Source of the DNA: Metaruminococcus_A sp050943475
GTDB taxonomy: Bacteria > Bacillota > Clostridia > Oscillospirales > Ruminococcaceae
DNA length: 64,000 nt
Assembly: GCA_050943475.1 (NCBI GenBank)
Contig: JBMNPF010000009.1
Span: 1-64,000 of the forward strand
Direction: 5' to 3'
The notes below the pieces were generated by a model. It was not told where the DNA came from. It saw only the letters and a program-made list of their open reading frames with translations, and made no database searches. This document shows, one piece after another, positions 53,345-60,828 of this stretch (the stretch's first letter is position 1; the number at the start of each line of letters is the position of its first letter). Both the position numbers and the translations under genes were made by a program.

Positions 53345-53403
53345 GCAAACGAGGCAAGCAAACCGTTTGGCTTTAATATCCGATTGCTTTCAACAAGGAT
53401 CTT

Positions 53404-53658
53404 CTACGAGCAATTCTTCAGTTCTTTAAAACCATCGCACGTCGTATATCGTTTGGCAAATACGTTTTTCAGATATTCAGCGGCACTCCAATCGTCCGTC
53501 ACGGCCTTTATCCCCGTGCTATTGAAAGCCGTCTTTATCCTGGGAGCAGATGAGAATGCCGTCATAGGACACCTCCAGCGGTTGGCTTTTTTACTATATT
53601 TTCCAGTGCATCCGTATTTTGAGAGCTTCCGTAAAGGTTCCTGTTGATATATGGTCAT
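53404..53658 (-). CDS. Unrecognised small ORF behind a leader hairpin
   Basis: A leftward frame of 84 codons with a strong AGGAGG site before the ATG at 53658. The product MTIYQQEPLRKLSKYGCTGK continues with NRWRCPMTAF and several Lys/Cys, unlike any family I know, and may be the intact beginning of a gene whose rest has been lost or scrambled. An attenuator-like hairpin (53691-53730) precedes it, which is the main reason to list it. Confidence 0.35.
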   Translation of the reverse strand: MTIYQQEPLRKLSKYGCTGKYSKKANRWRCPMTAFSSAPRIKTAFNSTGIKAVTDDWSAAEYLKNVFAKRYTTCDGFKELKNCS

Positions 53659-53690
53659 GGATTATACCTCCTGCATTGTGAATTTAGGCA

Positions 53691-53730
53691 AATAAAAAGA
53701 CGTATGTTTTTCATCTTCCATACGCCTTTT
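53691..53730 (-). terminator. Attenuator-like hairpin upstream of the 53404 ORF
   Basis: On the minus strand AAAAGGCGTATG (53730-53719) pairs with CATACGTCTTTT (53706-53695) with a C-A or G-U interruption and is followed by TATTT. It resembles the terminator halves of the gdhA and glnN leaders (AAAGGCGT left arm, ACGTCTTTTT-like right arm), but I do not find a clear six-base-loop hairpin overlapping it. Confidence 0.5.
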
Positions 53731-54030
53731 GGTGAAATATTCGGTTTTGTCGGTTCAAGTCTTATCAGAATAGGATTTTTGCCGTTTGGCATCTATAAAA
53801 CCCTTGCTGAAAAACTTTCCTTGAAAATGCCGAAAAGCCTTGAAAAATCAAGGCTTTTCGGTGGGACATTTTTATGTCTGTCGGGAACAAAAAAGATGCC
53901 ACGCGCCGCAGGCGCATTCCGCAAAAAGTTGGTAGCAAGCCGAAGCGTCGTGAGCGCACTTACAAGCGCAATGTGACTTTTTGCGGAAAAGGAGGAACAG
54001 TGGAGCGGGTGACTAATTTTTTTATGAAAT
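53731..54030. other. Intergenic stretch with a 14-bp inverted repeat
   Basis: A perfect 14-bp inverted repeat (53830-53843 with 53848-53861, AAAA loop) stands in the middle. The plus strand is open for about 110 codons across this stretch but without a ribosome binding site or convincing composition, so I do not call a gene. Confidence 0.5.
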
Positions 54031-54061
54031 AAAAAATCGGAACGAGTATAACTCGTTCCGA
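54031..54061 (-). terminator. Terminator of tRNA-Pro
   Basis: An 11-bp stem (54037-54047 with 54051-54061) and six T residues on the minus strand (54036-54031), directly after the tRNA CCA end. Confidence 0.9.
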
Positions 54062-54063
54062 CG

Positions 54064-54140
54064 TGGTCGAGGTGACAGGACTTGAACCTGCGGCCTCTGC
54101 GTCCCGAACGCAGCGCTCTACCAAACTGAGCCACACCTCG
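54064..54140 (-). tRNA. tRNA-Pro (anticodon CGG)
   Basis: Read on the minus strand: acceptor CGAGGTG pairs with CACCTCG, the anticodon stem CTGCG/CGCAG encloses TTCGGGA, giving anticodon CGG for codon CCG, and the T arm contains GGTTCAAGTCC. The CCA end is encoded. Length 77. Confidence 0.96.
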
Positions 54141-54563
54141 AAAGTACTCAATTATTATACTTGTTTCTGCAAAAAATGTCAAGAGGTTTCTCAAAAAATA
54201 AATGCTGTTTGTATGAGATGATCGGTGATTACAAGGACAGTCTCTCTTTTTTTTACAAAAACCGATTCAAAGTGTAGCGGATTGGTTTTGTAATTTCTGT
54301 TTGTTAGAAGAATATATTTGGCATGGCTTTACTTTTCATAAAACTGTGTTTTTAAGCGATTCGTTTGTTGAAAACCGAAAATGTACTACGATGATTTTTA
54401 TATTTCTGTGCCGCTTCTGAACAATTTGTGAATCCGCAAATTGCTTTCTGGCCTTTTCAAAAGCCGGAAAATACTTTTTGCATTCCGTTTTTTGTATAAA
54501 ATTGGGGGAATATCCATTTTTTCAAATCCCTTGAAACAGTGCAAAATTATGGCTTTATTCGGT
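54141..54563. other. AT-rich intergenic stretch, no gene seen
   Basis: About 420 bases between tRNA-Pro and the terminator of the second gdhA. No ORF with a ribosome binding site, no recognised RNA motif. Confidence 0.5.
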
Positions 54564-54602
54564 ATAAAAAATAACAGCCTTATCTTTTGATAAGGCTGTT
54601 AT
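54564..54602 (-). terminator. Terminator of gdhA copy 2
   Basis: A 14-bp perfect stem (54571-54584 with 54589-54602) with T residues following on the minus strand, about 16 bases past the stop codon. Confidence 0.9.
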
Positions 54603-54618
54603 ACAGAGATAAATCAAA

Positions 54619-55974
54619 TTAGTAAGCAATACCCTGTGCAATCATGGCATCGGCTACCTTGATGAATCCAGCAATATTGGCACCCATTACGAGGTTACCG
54701 GGGCAACCGTAAGTAACAGAGGCGTCATAGCTGGCACGGAAGATGTTGGTCATGATATCCTTGAGCTTCTCGTCAACCTCTTCAGCGCTCCAGGAGTAAC
54801 GCATGCTGTTCTGCGACATTTCCAGAGCCGAAACGGAAACACCGCCGGCGTTTACCGCCTTGCTCGGTGCAACAATTACTTGCTGCTCCATAATGTATTC
54901 AAGCGCTTCGTTTGTTGTAGGCATGTTGGAAACTTCAATGTAATATTTTGTACCGTTTGCAACAATTTGTTTAGCCTCGTCCAGACCGACTTCATTTTGG
55001 GTAGCGCACGGCATAACAATATCAGCTTTTACGCCCCAAGGCTTTTGATTGGCAAAAAACGGAACGCCAAACTTGTCTGCATAATCTTGAACTTTATCGT
55101 GACCCGAAGCTCTCATTTCAAGCATGTAGTCAATCTTTTCGCCGGAAATTCCGTCCTCGTCGTAGATATATCCATCAGGACCAGAAATTGTAAGCACTTT
55201 GCCGCCAAGTTCGGTCGCTTTTTTTACTGCGCCCCATGCAACATTTCCAAAACCGGAAATAGCAAAGGTTTTTCCTTTAATGTCGTCCCCGTTCTGTTTA
55301 AGAACTTCATTTGCAAAATAAACAGCGCCGTAACCGGTTGCTTCCGGACGAACCAAGCTGCCGCCGTAGGAGATCCCTTTGCCTGTCAGCACACCGTTTT
55401 CAAATGCACCACGGATTCTTTTGTACTGCCCGTAAAGGTAGCCGATTTCTCTGGCACCAACTCCAATGTCACCTGCCGGCACGTCAACATCCGGGCCAAT
55501 GTGACGGTAAAGCTCGGTCATAAAGCTCTGACAAAAACGCATAATTTCATTATCCGATTTACCGCGCGGATCGAAATCGCTACCGCCTTTACCACCGCCA
55601 ATGGGCAAACCTGTAAGGGAGTTCTTAAATGTTTGCTCAAAGCCCAAGAATTTCATAATACTGAGGTCAACGGAAGGATGAAAACGCAGCCCACCTTTGT
55701 AAGGCCCAATTGCGGAGTTGAACTGTACACGATAACCGCGGTTAACATTTACCTTGCCGCTGTCATCTACCCAGGATACACGGAACTCAATTGCTCTTTC
55801 GGGCTCTACCATTCTTTCGATAATTCCGTTCGCTTCGATTTTCGGATTCTGTTCAATCACAGGTTCCAAGGAAGACAAAACTTCTTCGACTGTCTGCAAA
55901 AATTCTTTTTCATGCGGATTTCTTTTTTGGGTTTGTTCATATACGCGTTTTAAGTATTCGCTATTAATTGCCAT
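54619..55974 (-). CDS. gdhA: NADP-type glutamate dehydrogenase (copy 2)
   Basis: Second glutamate dehydrogenase, 451 residues from the ATG at 55974 (AAGGAG eight bases upstream). Same marks as copy 1: VNRGYRVQFNSAIGPYKGGL, GLPIGGGKGGSDFDPRGKSD, PAGDIGVGAREIGYLYGQYK, ISGFGNVAWGAVKKA and PCATQNEVGLDEA. It differs from copy 1 throughout, so it is an old paralogue, not a recent duplicate. It has its own promoter and terminator and a short leader without ANTAR-type hairpins, suggesting different control. The final codons (AMIAQGIAY) match copy 1 (AMTAQGIV). Confidence 0.95.
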   Translation of the reverse strand: MAINSEYLKRVYEQTQKRNPHEKEFLQTVEEVLSSLEPVIEQNPKIEANGIIERMVEPERAIEFRVSWVDDSGKVNVNRGYRVQFNSAIGPYKGGLRFHPSVDLSIMKFLGFEQTFKNSLTGLPIGGGKGGSDFDPRGKSDNEIMRFCQSFMTELYRHIGPDVDVPAGDIGVGAREIGYLYGQYKRIRGAFENGVLTGKGISYGGSLVRPEATGYGAVYFANEVLKQNGDDIKGKTFAISGFGNVAWGAVKKATELGGKVLTISGPDGYIYDEDGISGEKIDYMLEMRASGHDKVQDYADKFGVPFFANQKPWGVKADIVMPCATQNEVGLDEAKQIVANGTKYYIEVSNMPTTNEALEYIMEQQVIVAPSKAVNAGGVSVSALEMSQNSMRYSWSAEEVDEKLKDIMTNIFRASYDASVTYGCPGNLVMGANIAGFIKVADAMIAQGIAY

Positions 55975-56009
55975 TTTCAATACTCCTTCGTTAAATTATA
56001 TTATTTTTC

Positions 56010-56038
56010 ATTTTACACCACATGCATTAATATTACAA
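56010..56038 (-). promoter_or_regulatory. Promoter of gdhA copy 2
   Basis: On the minus strand TTGTAA (56038-56033), a 17-base spacer and TAAAAT (56015-56010), 36 bases before the start codon. Confidence 0.7.
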
Positions 56039-56101
56039 GATTTTTTCTTTGAAATTTTACATTTATAAGTTGTGAGTCCCAAATTTTTTAGGGGATAATG
56101 G

Positions 56102-56141
56102 TTTTTATCGCAACAGAAAGGAACGGCTGTTGCAATAAAAA
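56102..56141. repeat. 15-bp inverted repeat without T run
   Basis: TTTTTAT-CGCAACAG (56102-56116) and CTGTTGCAATAAAAA (56127-56141) pair with one mismatch around ten bases. The polarity (T on the outer left, A on the outer right) is opposite to a terminator. It could be a protein-binding site or relic. The rest of 55975-56337 holds no gene. Confidence 0.55.
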
Positions 56142-56337
56142 TGAACGAAGCACAAAGTGTTCAATATAAATTTTCTTTGTAGATAAAAATTAAAAAACAA
56201 AAGTGGAAGAGATGCATGCCATACTATGACAGTATAAAATACGGCGGCATTTTGAACAGTTTTAAAATGGATTTACTGTCAAATTTGACCGTTTTTCTGA
56301 TTTTTTTCTGCCAAGCTGGCTTCCGGGCATAAAAGCG

Positions 56338-56366
56338 TTGACGAACCTCCTGTTTTCCAGTACACT
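56338..56366 (+). promoter_or_regulatory. Promoter of glyS
   Basis: TTGACG (56338-56343), a 17-base spacer and TACACT (56361-56366), about 80 bases before the start codon. No T-box hallmark is present in this leader. Confidence 0.75.
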
Positions 56367-56449
56367 AGTATAAATGTGTGGTAAAATCTAAAAACTATTG
56401 GTATCTCTGTGCAGCCGGCATGGAGGCCAGTGGGGTACGGAGGCCGGTC

Positions 56450-57835
56450 ATGTTAAAAAACACTGAAAAAACGATGGACAAAATTGTTTCGCTCTGCAAA
56501 AACCGTGGTTTTGTTTATGCGGGCAGCGAAATTTACGGGGGGCTTTCCAACACTTGGGACTACGGCCCTTTGGGGGTTGAGTTTAAGAATAACGTTAAAC
56601 GCGCCTGGTGGAAAAAATTCATTCAGGAGTGCCCATATAATGTAGGCCTGGATGCAGCCCTGCTCATGAATCCGCAGGTTTGGGTGGCATCCGGCCATGT
56701 CGGCGGATTTTCCGATCCGTTGATGGACTGCAAGGACTGCAAAACACGTCATCGTGCGGATCAGCTCATCGAAGCTCAGACCGGCGTTGCACCGAACGGT
56801 TGGTCGGATCAGCAGATGATGGATTTTATTAAAGAAAAAGGGCTTGAATGCCCGAACTGCGGCAGCAAGAATTTTACCGATATCCGCAAATTCAACCTGA
56901 TGTTTAAGACTTTCCAGGGTGTTACCGAGGATGCCAAGAACGAAATTTACCTTCGTCCGGAGACGGCGCAGGGGATTTTTGTCAACTTTGCAAATGTTCA
57001 GCGCACCACCCGTAAAAAGATTCCGTTTGGCGTCGGGCAGGTCGGAAAATCTTTCCGCAACGAAATCACCCCGGGTAACTTCACCTTCCGCACCCGTGAG
57101 TTTGAACAGATGGAGCTTGAATTTTTCTGTAAGCCGGGAACCGATCTCGAGTGGTTCCGGTATTGGAAAGACGCCTGCAAAAACTGGCTGCTTTCGCTCG
57201 GCATGAAGGAGGAAAACATCCGCCTGCGCGATCATGAACAGGAGGAGCTTTCCCACTATTCCAACGCGACCACCGACATTGAGTTTGTTTTCCCGTTCGG
57301 TTGGGGCGAACTGTGGGGAATTGCCGACCGTACCGATTTTGACCTGAAACAGCATATTGAACACAGCGGAAAAGCGCTTGATTACTTTGACCCGGAAACG
57401 GGCGAACGCTATGTGCCGTATGTCATTGAGCCGTCCCTCGGCGCTGACCGCGTTGCGCTCGCATTCCTCTGCGACGCCTATGACGAAGAGGTTGTGGATG
57501 AAGCGAAGAACGACGTCCGTACCGTCCTGCGACTGCATCCGGCGCTTGCGCCTTACAAGGCCTGCGTCCTGCCGCTTTCCAAAAAGCTTTCCGCGCAGGC
57601 AGGCGAAATTTACGCCGAATTGGCAAAAGATTTTATGATTGATTACGACGAAGCCGGTTCTATTGGAAAACGCTACCGCCGTCAGGATGAAATTGGTACA
57701 CCTTACTGCGTTACCGTTGATTTTGAAACCGAAGCAGACGGATGCGTTACGGTGCGCGACCGTGACAGCATGGCGCAGGACCGTATTCCGGTCTCGGAGC
57801 TGAAGGAATACATCTCCAAACGTATTGTATTTTAA
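56450..57835 (+). CDS. glyS: Glycyl-tRNA synthetase, homodimeric type
   Basis: Charges tRNA-Gly. 461 residues, the alpha2 class II type. Marks: CKNRGFVYAGSEIYGGLSNT and WDYGPLGVEFKNNVK (motif 1 region), zinc-ribbon cysteines CKDC and CPNCGSKNF, IYLRPETAQGIFVNF, FGVGQVGKSFRNEITPGNF (motif 2) and EPSLGADRVALAF (motif 3), then an anticodon-binding domain with GSIGKRYRRQDEIGTPYC. The ATG at 56450 follows GGAGG. It is followed by the sugar-nucleotide genes after 38 bases. Confidence 0.95.
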   Translation: MLKNTEKTMDKIVSLCKNRGFVYAGSEIYGGLSNTWDYGPLGVEFKNNVKRAWWKKFIQECPYNVGLDAALLMNPQVWVASGHVGGFSDPLMDCKDCKTRHRADQLIEAQTGVAPNGWSDQQMMDFIKEKGLECPNCGSKNFTDIRKFNLMFKTFQGVTEDAKNEIYLRPETAQGIFVNFANVQRTTRKKIPFGVGQVGKSFRNEITPGNFTFRTREFEQMELEFFCKPGTDLEWFRYWKDACKNWLLSLGMKEENIRLRDHEQEELSHYSNATTDIEFVFPFGWGELWGIADRTDFDLKQHIEHSGKALDYFDPETGERYVPYVIEPSLGADRVALAFLCDAYDEEVVDEAKNDVRTVLRLHPALAPYKACVLPLSKKLSAQAGEIYAELAKDFMIDYDEAGSIGKRYRRQDEIGTPYCVTVDFETEADGCVTVRDRDSMAQDRIPVSELKEYISKRIVF

Positions 57836-57873
57836 AAGGGAAAATTTACGTTTTGTATAAAGGAGTGATCCGT

Positions 57874-58752
57874 GTGAAAGGAATTATTTTGGCAGGCGGG
57901 GCAGGTACCCGTTTGTACCCATCGACCATTGCGTGTTCCAAGCAGATTTTAACCGTCTATGACAAGCCAATGATTTATTACCCCCTTTCAACCCTGATGC
58001 TTGCCGGCATTCAGGAGGTGCTTGTTATTTCAACGCCGCGCGATCTGCCGGTGTTTGAAGAGCTGCTTGGCGATGGCAGCCAGCTTGGCATGAAGTTCTC
58101 CTATAAGGTGCAGGAATCTCCGCGCGGCCTTGCGGATGCGTTTATCCTCGGCGAAGAATTTATTGGGGATGACAACGTCTGCCTGGTGCTGGGCGATAAT
58201 ATCTTTTACGGCTACGGTTTCTCCGAACGCCTGAAAGCGGCTGCTTCCCGCAAGACCGGCGCCACCATTTTCGGCTACCATGTCAGCAATCCGTCGGATT
58301 TTGGCGTCGTTGATTTTGATGAGGACTGGAATGTTCTTTCCATTGAGGAAAAGCCGAAGGAACCAAAATCCAATTATGCAGTTCCGGGCCTTTACTTCTA
58401 CGACAACCGTGTAATTGAGATTGCCAAAAACGTCAAGCCGTCCGCTCGCGGTGAAATTGAAATCACCAGCGTCAACAACGCTTACCTGGAGCAGGGTGAG
58501 CTTAAGGTTGAACTGTTCGGCCGCGGTATGGCATGGCTGGACACCGGCAACCATCAGGCAATGCTGGCTGCCGCAAACTTTATTGAGGCGGTGCAGACCC
58601 GTCAGGGCCTTTACGTGGCTTGCCTGGAGGAGATTGCCTACCGCAACAAGTTTATTAACAGAGAACAGCTTTTGAAGCAGGCCGATCGCCTGAAAACCAC
58701 CGAATATGGGCAGTACCTTTACCAGATTGCAGATACGGTAAAAGTGAAATAA
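57874..58752 (+). CDS. rfbA: Glucose-1-phosphate thymidylyltransferase
   Basis: First step of dTDP-sugar synthesis: dTTP plus glucose-1-phosphate to dTDP-glucose. 292 residues. Marks: KGIILAGGAGTRLYPST, SKQILTVYDKPMIYYPLSTL, LGDNIFYGYGF, SIEEKPKEPKSNYAVPGLYF, RGEIEITSVNNAYL and WLDTGNH. The start is GTG with AAGGAG eight bases upstream. It heads the run rfbA-rfbD-rfbB; rfbC is not in the window. Confidence 0.95.
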   Translation: MKGIILAGGAGTRLYPSTIACSKQILTVYDKPMIYYPLSTLMLAGIQEVLVISTPRDLPVFEELLGDGSQLGMKFSYKVQESPRGLADAFILGEEFIGDDNVCLVLGDNIFYGYGFSERLKAAASRKTGATIFGYHVSNPSDFGVVDFDEDWNVLSIEEKPKEPKSNYAVPGLYFYDNRVIEIAKNVKPSARGEIEITSVNNAYLEQGELKVELFGRGMAWLDTGNHQAMLAAANFIEAVQTRQGLYVACLEEIAYRNKFINREQLLKQADRLKTTEYGQYLYQIADTVKVK

Positions 58753-58766
58753 GTGGGGAATTGAGC

Positions 58767-59648
58767 ATGAATGTGTTAATTACCGGTTCCAACGGGCAGC
58801 TCGGCCACGAACTTGCCAAAAATTTGAGCGATGGCTTTACCGAGCTTGGCCCAATTCCAGAGGTTCTTCAGGGGGCGCAGGTTGTCTGCGTTGACGTGGA
58901 GGAAATGGATATCACCAATTACGACGCCGTTGTGGATTTGGTTGAGGAATTAAACCTTGACCTCATCATCAACTGTGCAGCGTATACCAACGTCAACAAG
59001 TGCGAGACCGATTCCGACGCGGCGTTCCGTGTCAATGCCCTTGGGGCACGTAATCTTGCAATGGCGGCAGAGCGGTTTGGCGCCAAACTGGTCCATGTTT
59101 CAACGGATTATGTTTTTTCCGGGGAGGACAGGGAACCGCGCACCGAATGGGATCTCTGCAACCCGCAGAGCGTTTATGGCAAGACCAAGTACCTGGGTGA
59201 GCAATATGTGCGGGATTTCTGCTCCCGGTACTTTATTGTCCGTACCTCTTGGCTTTATGGTTATGTGGGCAACAACTTTGTCAAGACCATCCTGCGCCTT
59301 GCACGGGAAAACGGTGCGGCCAAAGTCGTGAATGACCAGTTTGGTAATCCGACCAACGCAGCGGATTTGGCGCACCACATTTTAAAACTCGCGGCAACCG
59401 AGCAGTACGGCGTTTACCACTGCACCGGCAGCGGCGAATGCAGCTGGTATGATTTTGCGAGCAAAATTGTGGAGTATGCGGGCATCCCGGCAACGGTTAC
59501 TCCATGCACGACGGATGAGTACCCTACCCCGGCAAAACGCCCGGCTTATTCTGCGCTTGATCACCGAATGCTGCGCAATACCGTAGGCGATGAAATGCGC
59601 CCCTGGCAGGAGGCGCTCAAGTATTTCTTGGATCATTATGAAGGTTAG
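58767..59648 (+). CDS. rfbD: dTDP-4-dehydrorhamnose reductase
   Basis: Last step of dTDP-L-rhamnose synthesis, NAD(P)H-dependent. 293 residues, extended SDR type: NVLITGSNGQLGHEL, INCAAYTNVNKCETDSDAA, VHVSTDYVFSG, the catalytic YGKTK, VRTSWLYGYVGNNFV and QFGNPTNAADLA. ATG 58767 follows GGGGAA. It starts 14 bases after the rfbA stop. Confidence 0.95.
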   Translation: MNVLITGSNGQLGHELAKNLSDGFTELGPIPEVLQGAQVVCVDVEEMDITNYDAVVDLVEELNLDLIINCAAYTNVNKCETDSDAAFRVNALGARNLAMAAERFGAKLVHVSTDYVFSGEDREPRTEWDLCNPQSVYGKTKYLGEQYVRDFCSRYFIVRTSWLYGYVGNNFVKTILRLARENGAAKVVNDQFGNPTNAADLAHHILKLAATEQYGVYHCTGSGECSWYDFASKIVEYAGIPATVTPCTTDEYPTPAKRPAYSALDHRMLRNTVGDEMRPWQEALKYFLDHYEG

Positions 59649-59679
59649 TGAATCTGCAGATCAACAAAAGGAGTATTCT

Positions 59680-60738
59680 ATGAAAACTTATCTGGTTACC
59701 GGCGGCGCCGGCTTTATTGGTTCCAACTTTGTCCTTTACATGCTGAAAAAGTACAACGATGTAAAAATTGTCAACTTGGACAAGCTCACCTATGCGGGAA
59801 ACCTTGAAAATCTTAAGGAGGTTGAAGGCAACCCGAATCATGAATTTGTACAGGGCGATATTTGCGACCAGGAGCTGGTAAAGGACCTGTTTGCGCGTTA
59901 CAATTTTGATTATGTGGTCAATTTTGCAGCGGAAAGCCATGTAGACCGTTCCATCACCAACCCGGAAGTCTTTGTGCAGACCAATGTGCTCGGCACCTTG
60001 AATCTTCTCAACTGCGCCAAAAACGCCTGGCAGACCGGCGACGACCAGTATCGAGAAGGGGTGAAATACCTTCAGGTTTCAACGGACGAAGTATACGGCT
60101 CCCTGGGCGAGACCGGCTATTTTATGGAGACGACGCCGCTCGATCCACACAGCCCTTATTCCGCTTCCAAAGCCTCGGCGGATTTTCTGGTCAAGGCTTA
60201 CCACGATACTTACAAGTTCCCGGTGAATATCACCCGCTGCTCCAACAACTACGGCCCGTATCAGTTCCCGGAAAAGCTGGTGCCGCTTGTCATCAACAAC
60301 ACCCTGCAGCACAAAGATCTGCCGATTTACGGCGACGGCATGCAGGTTCGTGACTGGCTGTATGTAGAGGACCACTGCAAGGCGATTGATATGGTTGTCC
60401 GTTCGGGAAAAATGGGCGAAGTCTATAATGTTGGCGGCCACAACGAACGCACCAACATTTTCATTGTAAAAACCATTATTGGTTACGTCAAAGAGCATGT
60501 TGACGCCGAAGTTGGCGAGCACATGATGAAATATGTGACCGACCGCAAAGGCCATGATCGCCGCTATGGTATTGACCCGGAAAAAATTAAGTGCGATTTA
60601 GGCTGGTATCCGGAAACGGCGTTTGAAGTTGGTATTGTCAAGACCATTGAGTGGTATCTTGCCCATAAGGAATGGGTCGAAAACGTCACCAGCGGTGCAT
60701 ACCAGGATTATTACGAAAAAATGTACGCAGGAAGATAA
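59680..60738 (+). CDS. rfbB: dTDP-glucose 4,6-dehydratase
   Basis: Second step of the pathway, converting dTDP-glucose to the 4-keto-6-deoxy sugar with tightly bound NAD. 352 residues. Marks: YLVTGGAGFIGSNFV, NFAAESHVDRSI, QVSTDEVYGSLG, the catalytic YSASKASADFL, NITRCSNNYGPYQFPEKL and DWLYVEDHC. ATG 59680 follows AAAAGGAG. No rfbC epimerase lies between or after these genes here. Confidence 0.95.
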   Translation: MKTYLVTGGAGFIGSNFVLYMLKKYNDVKIVNLDKLTYAGNLENLKEVEGNPNHEFVQGDICDQELVKDLFARYNFDYVVNFAAESHVDRSITNPEVFVQTNVLGTLNLLNCAKNAWQTGDDQYREGVKYLQVSTDEVYGSLGETGYFMETTPLDPHSPYSASKASADFLVKAYHDTYKFPVNITRCSNNYGPYQFPEKLVPLVINNTLQHKDLPIYGDGMQVRDWLYVEDHCKAIDMVVRSGKMGEVYNVGGHNERTNIFIVKTIIGYVKEHVDAEVGEHMMKYVTDRKGHDRRYGIDPEKIKCDLGWYPETAFEVGIVKTIEWYLAHKEWVENVTSGAYQDYYEKMYAGR

Positions 60739-60750
60739 AAATAAATGATT

Positions 60751-60782
60751 ACAAGAGTGGAAATATATATTTTCACTCTTGT
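60751..60782 (+). terminator. Weak hairpin after rfbB
   Basis: ACAAGAGTG (60751-60759) pairs with CACTCTTGT (60774-60782), extended inward by GAAAATATATATTTTC-like pairing. No T run follows, so it may slow transcription or protect an mRNA end rather than stop it. Confidence 0.45.
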
Positions 60783-60828
60783 GTCTGTTTAATGGCTTTG
60801 TTCTGTTTTCCATTTCAGGAGGATGAAT

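Noticed and set aside
53644..53976. Plus-strand frame of 110 codons before tRNA-Pro
   Set aside because: No ribosome binding site; it runs through two long inverted repeats, which a coding sequence would not be expected to contain.
54064..54140. Duplicated 3' end of tRNA-Pro marking an attachment site at the left edge of the AT-rich block
   Set aside because: I looked for the last 20-25 bases of the tRNA gene around 31.4-32.0 kb and found no copy.
56367..56449. Glycine T-box upstream of glyS
   Set aside because: The GGTACCGCG-type antiterminator and Stem I motifs are absent; GGGGTACGGAGG is just the ribosome binding region.
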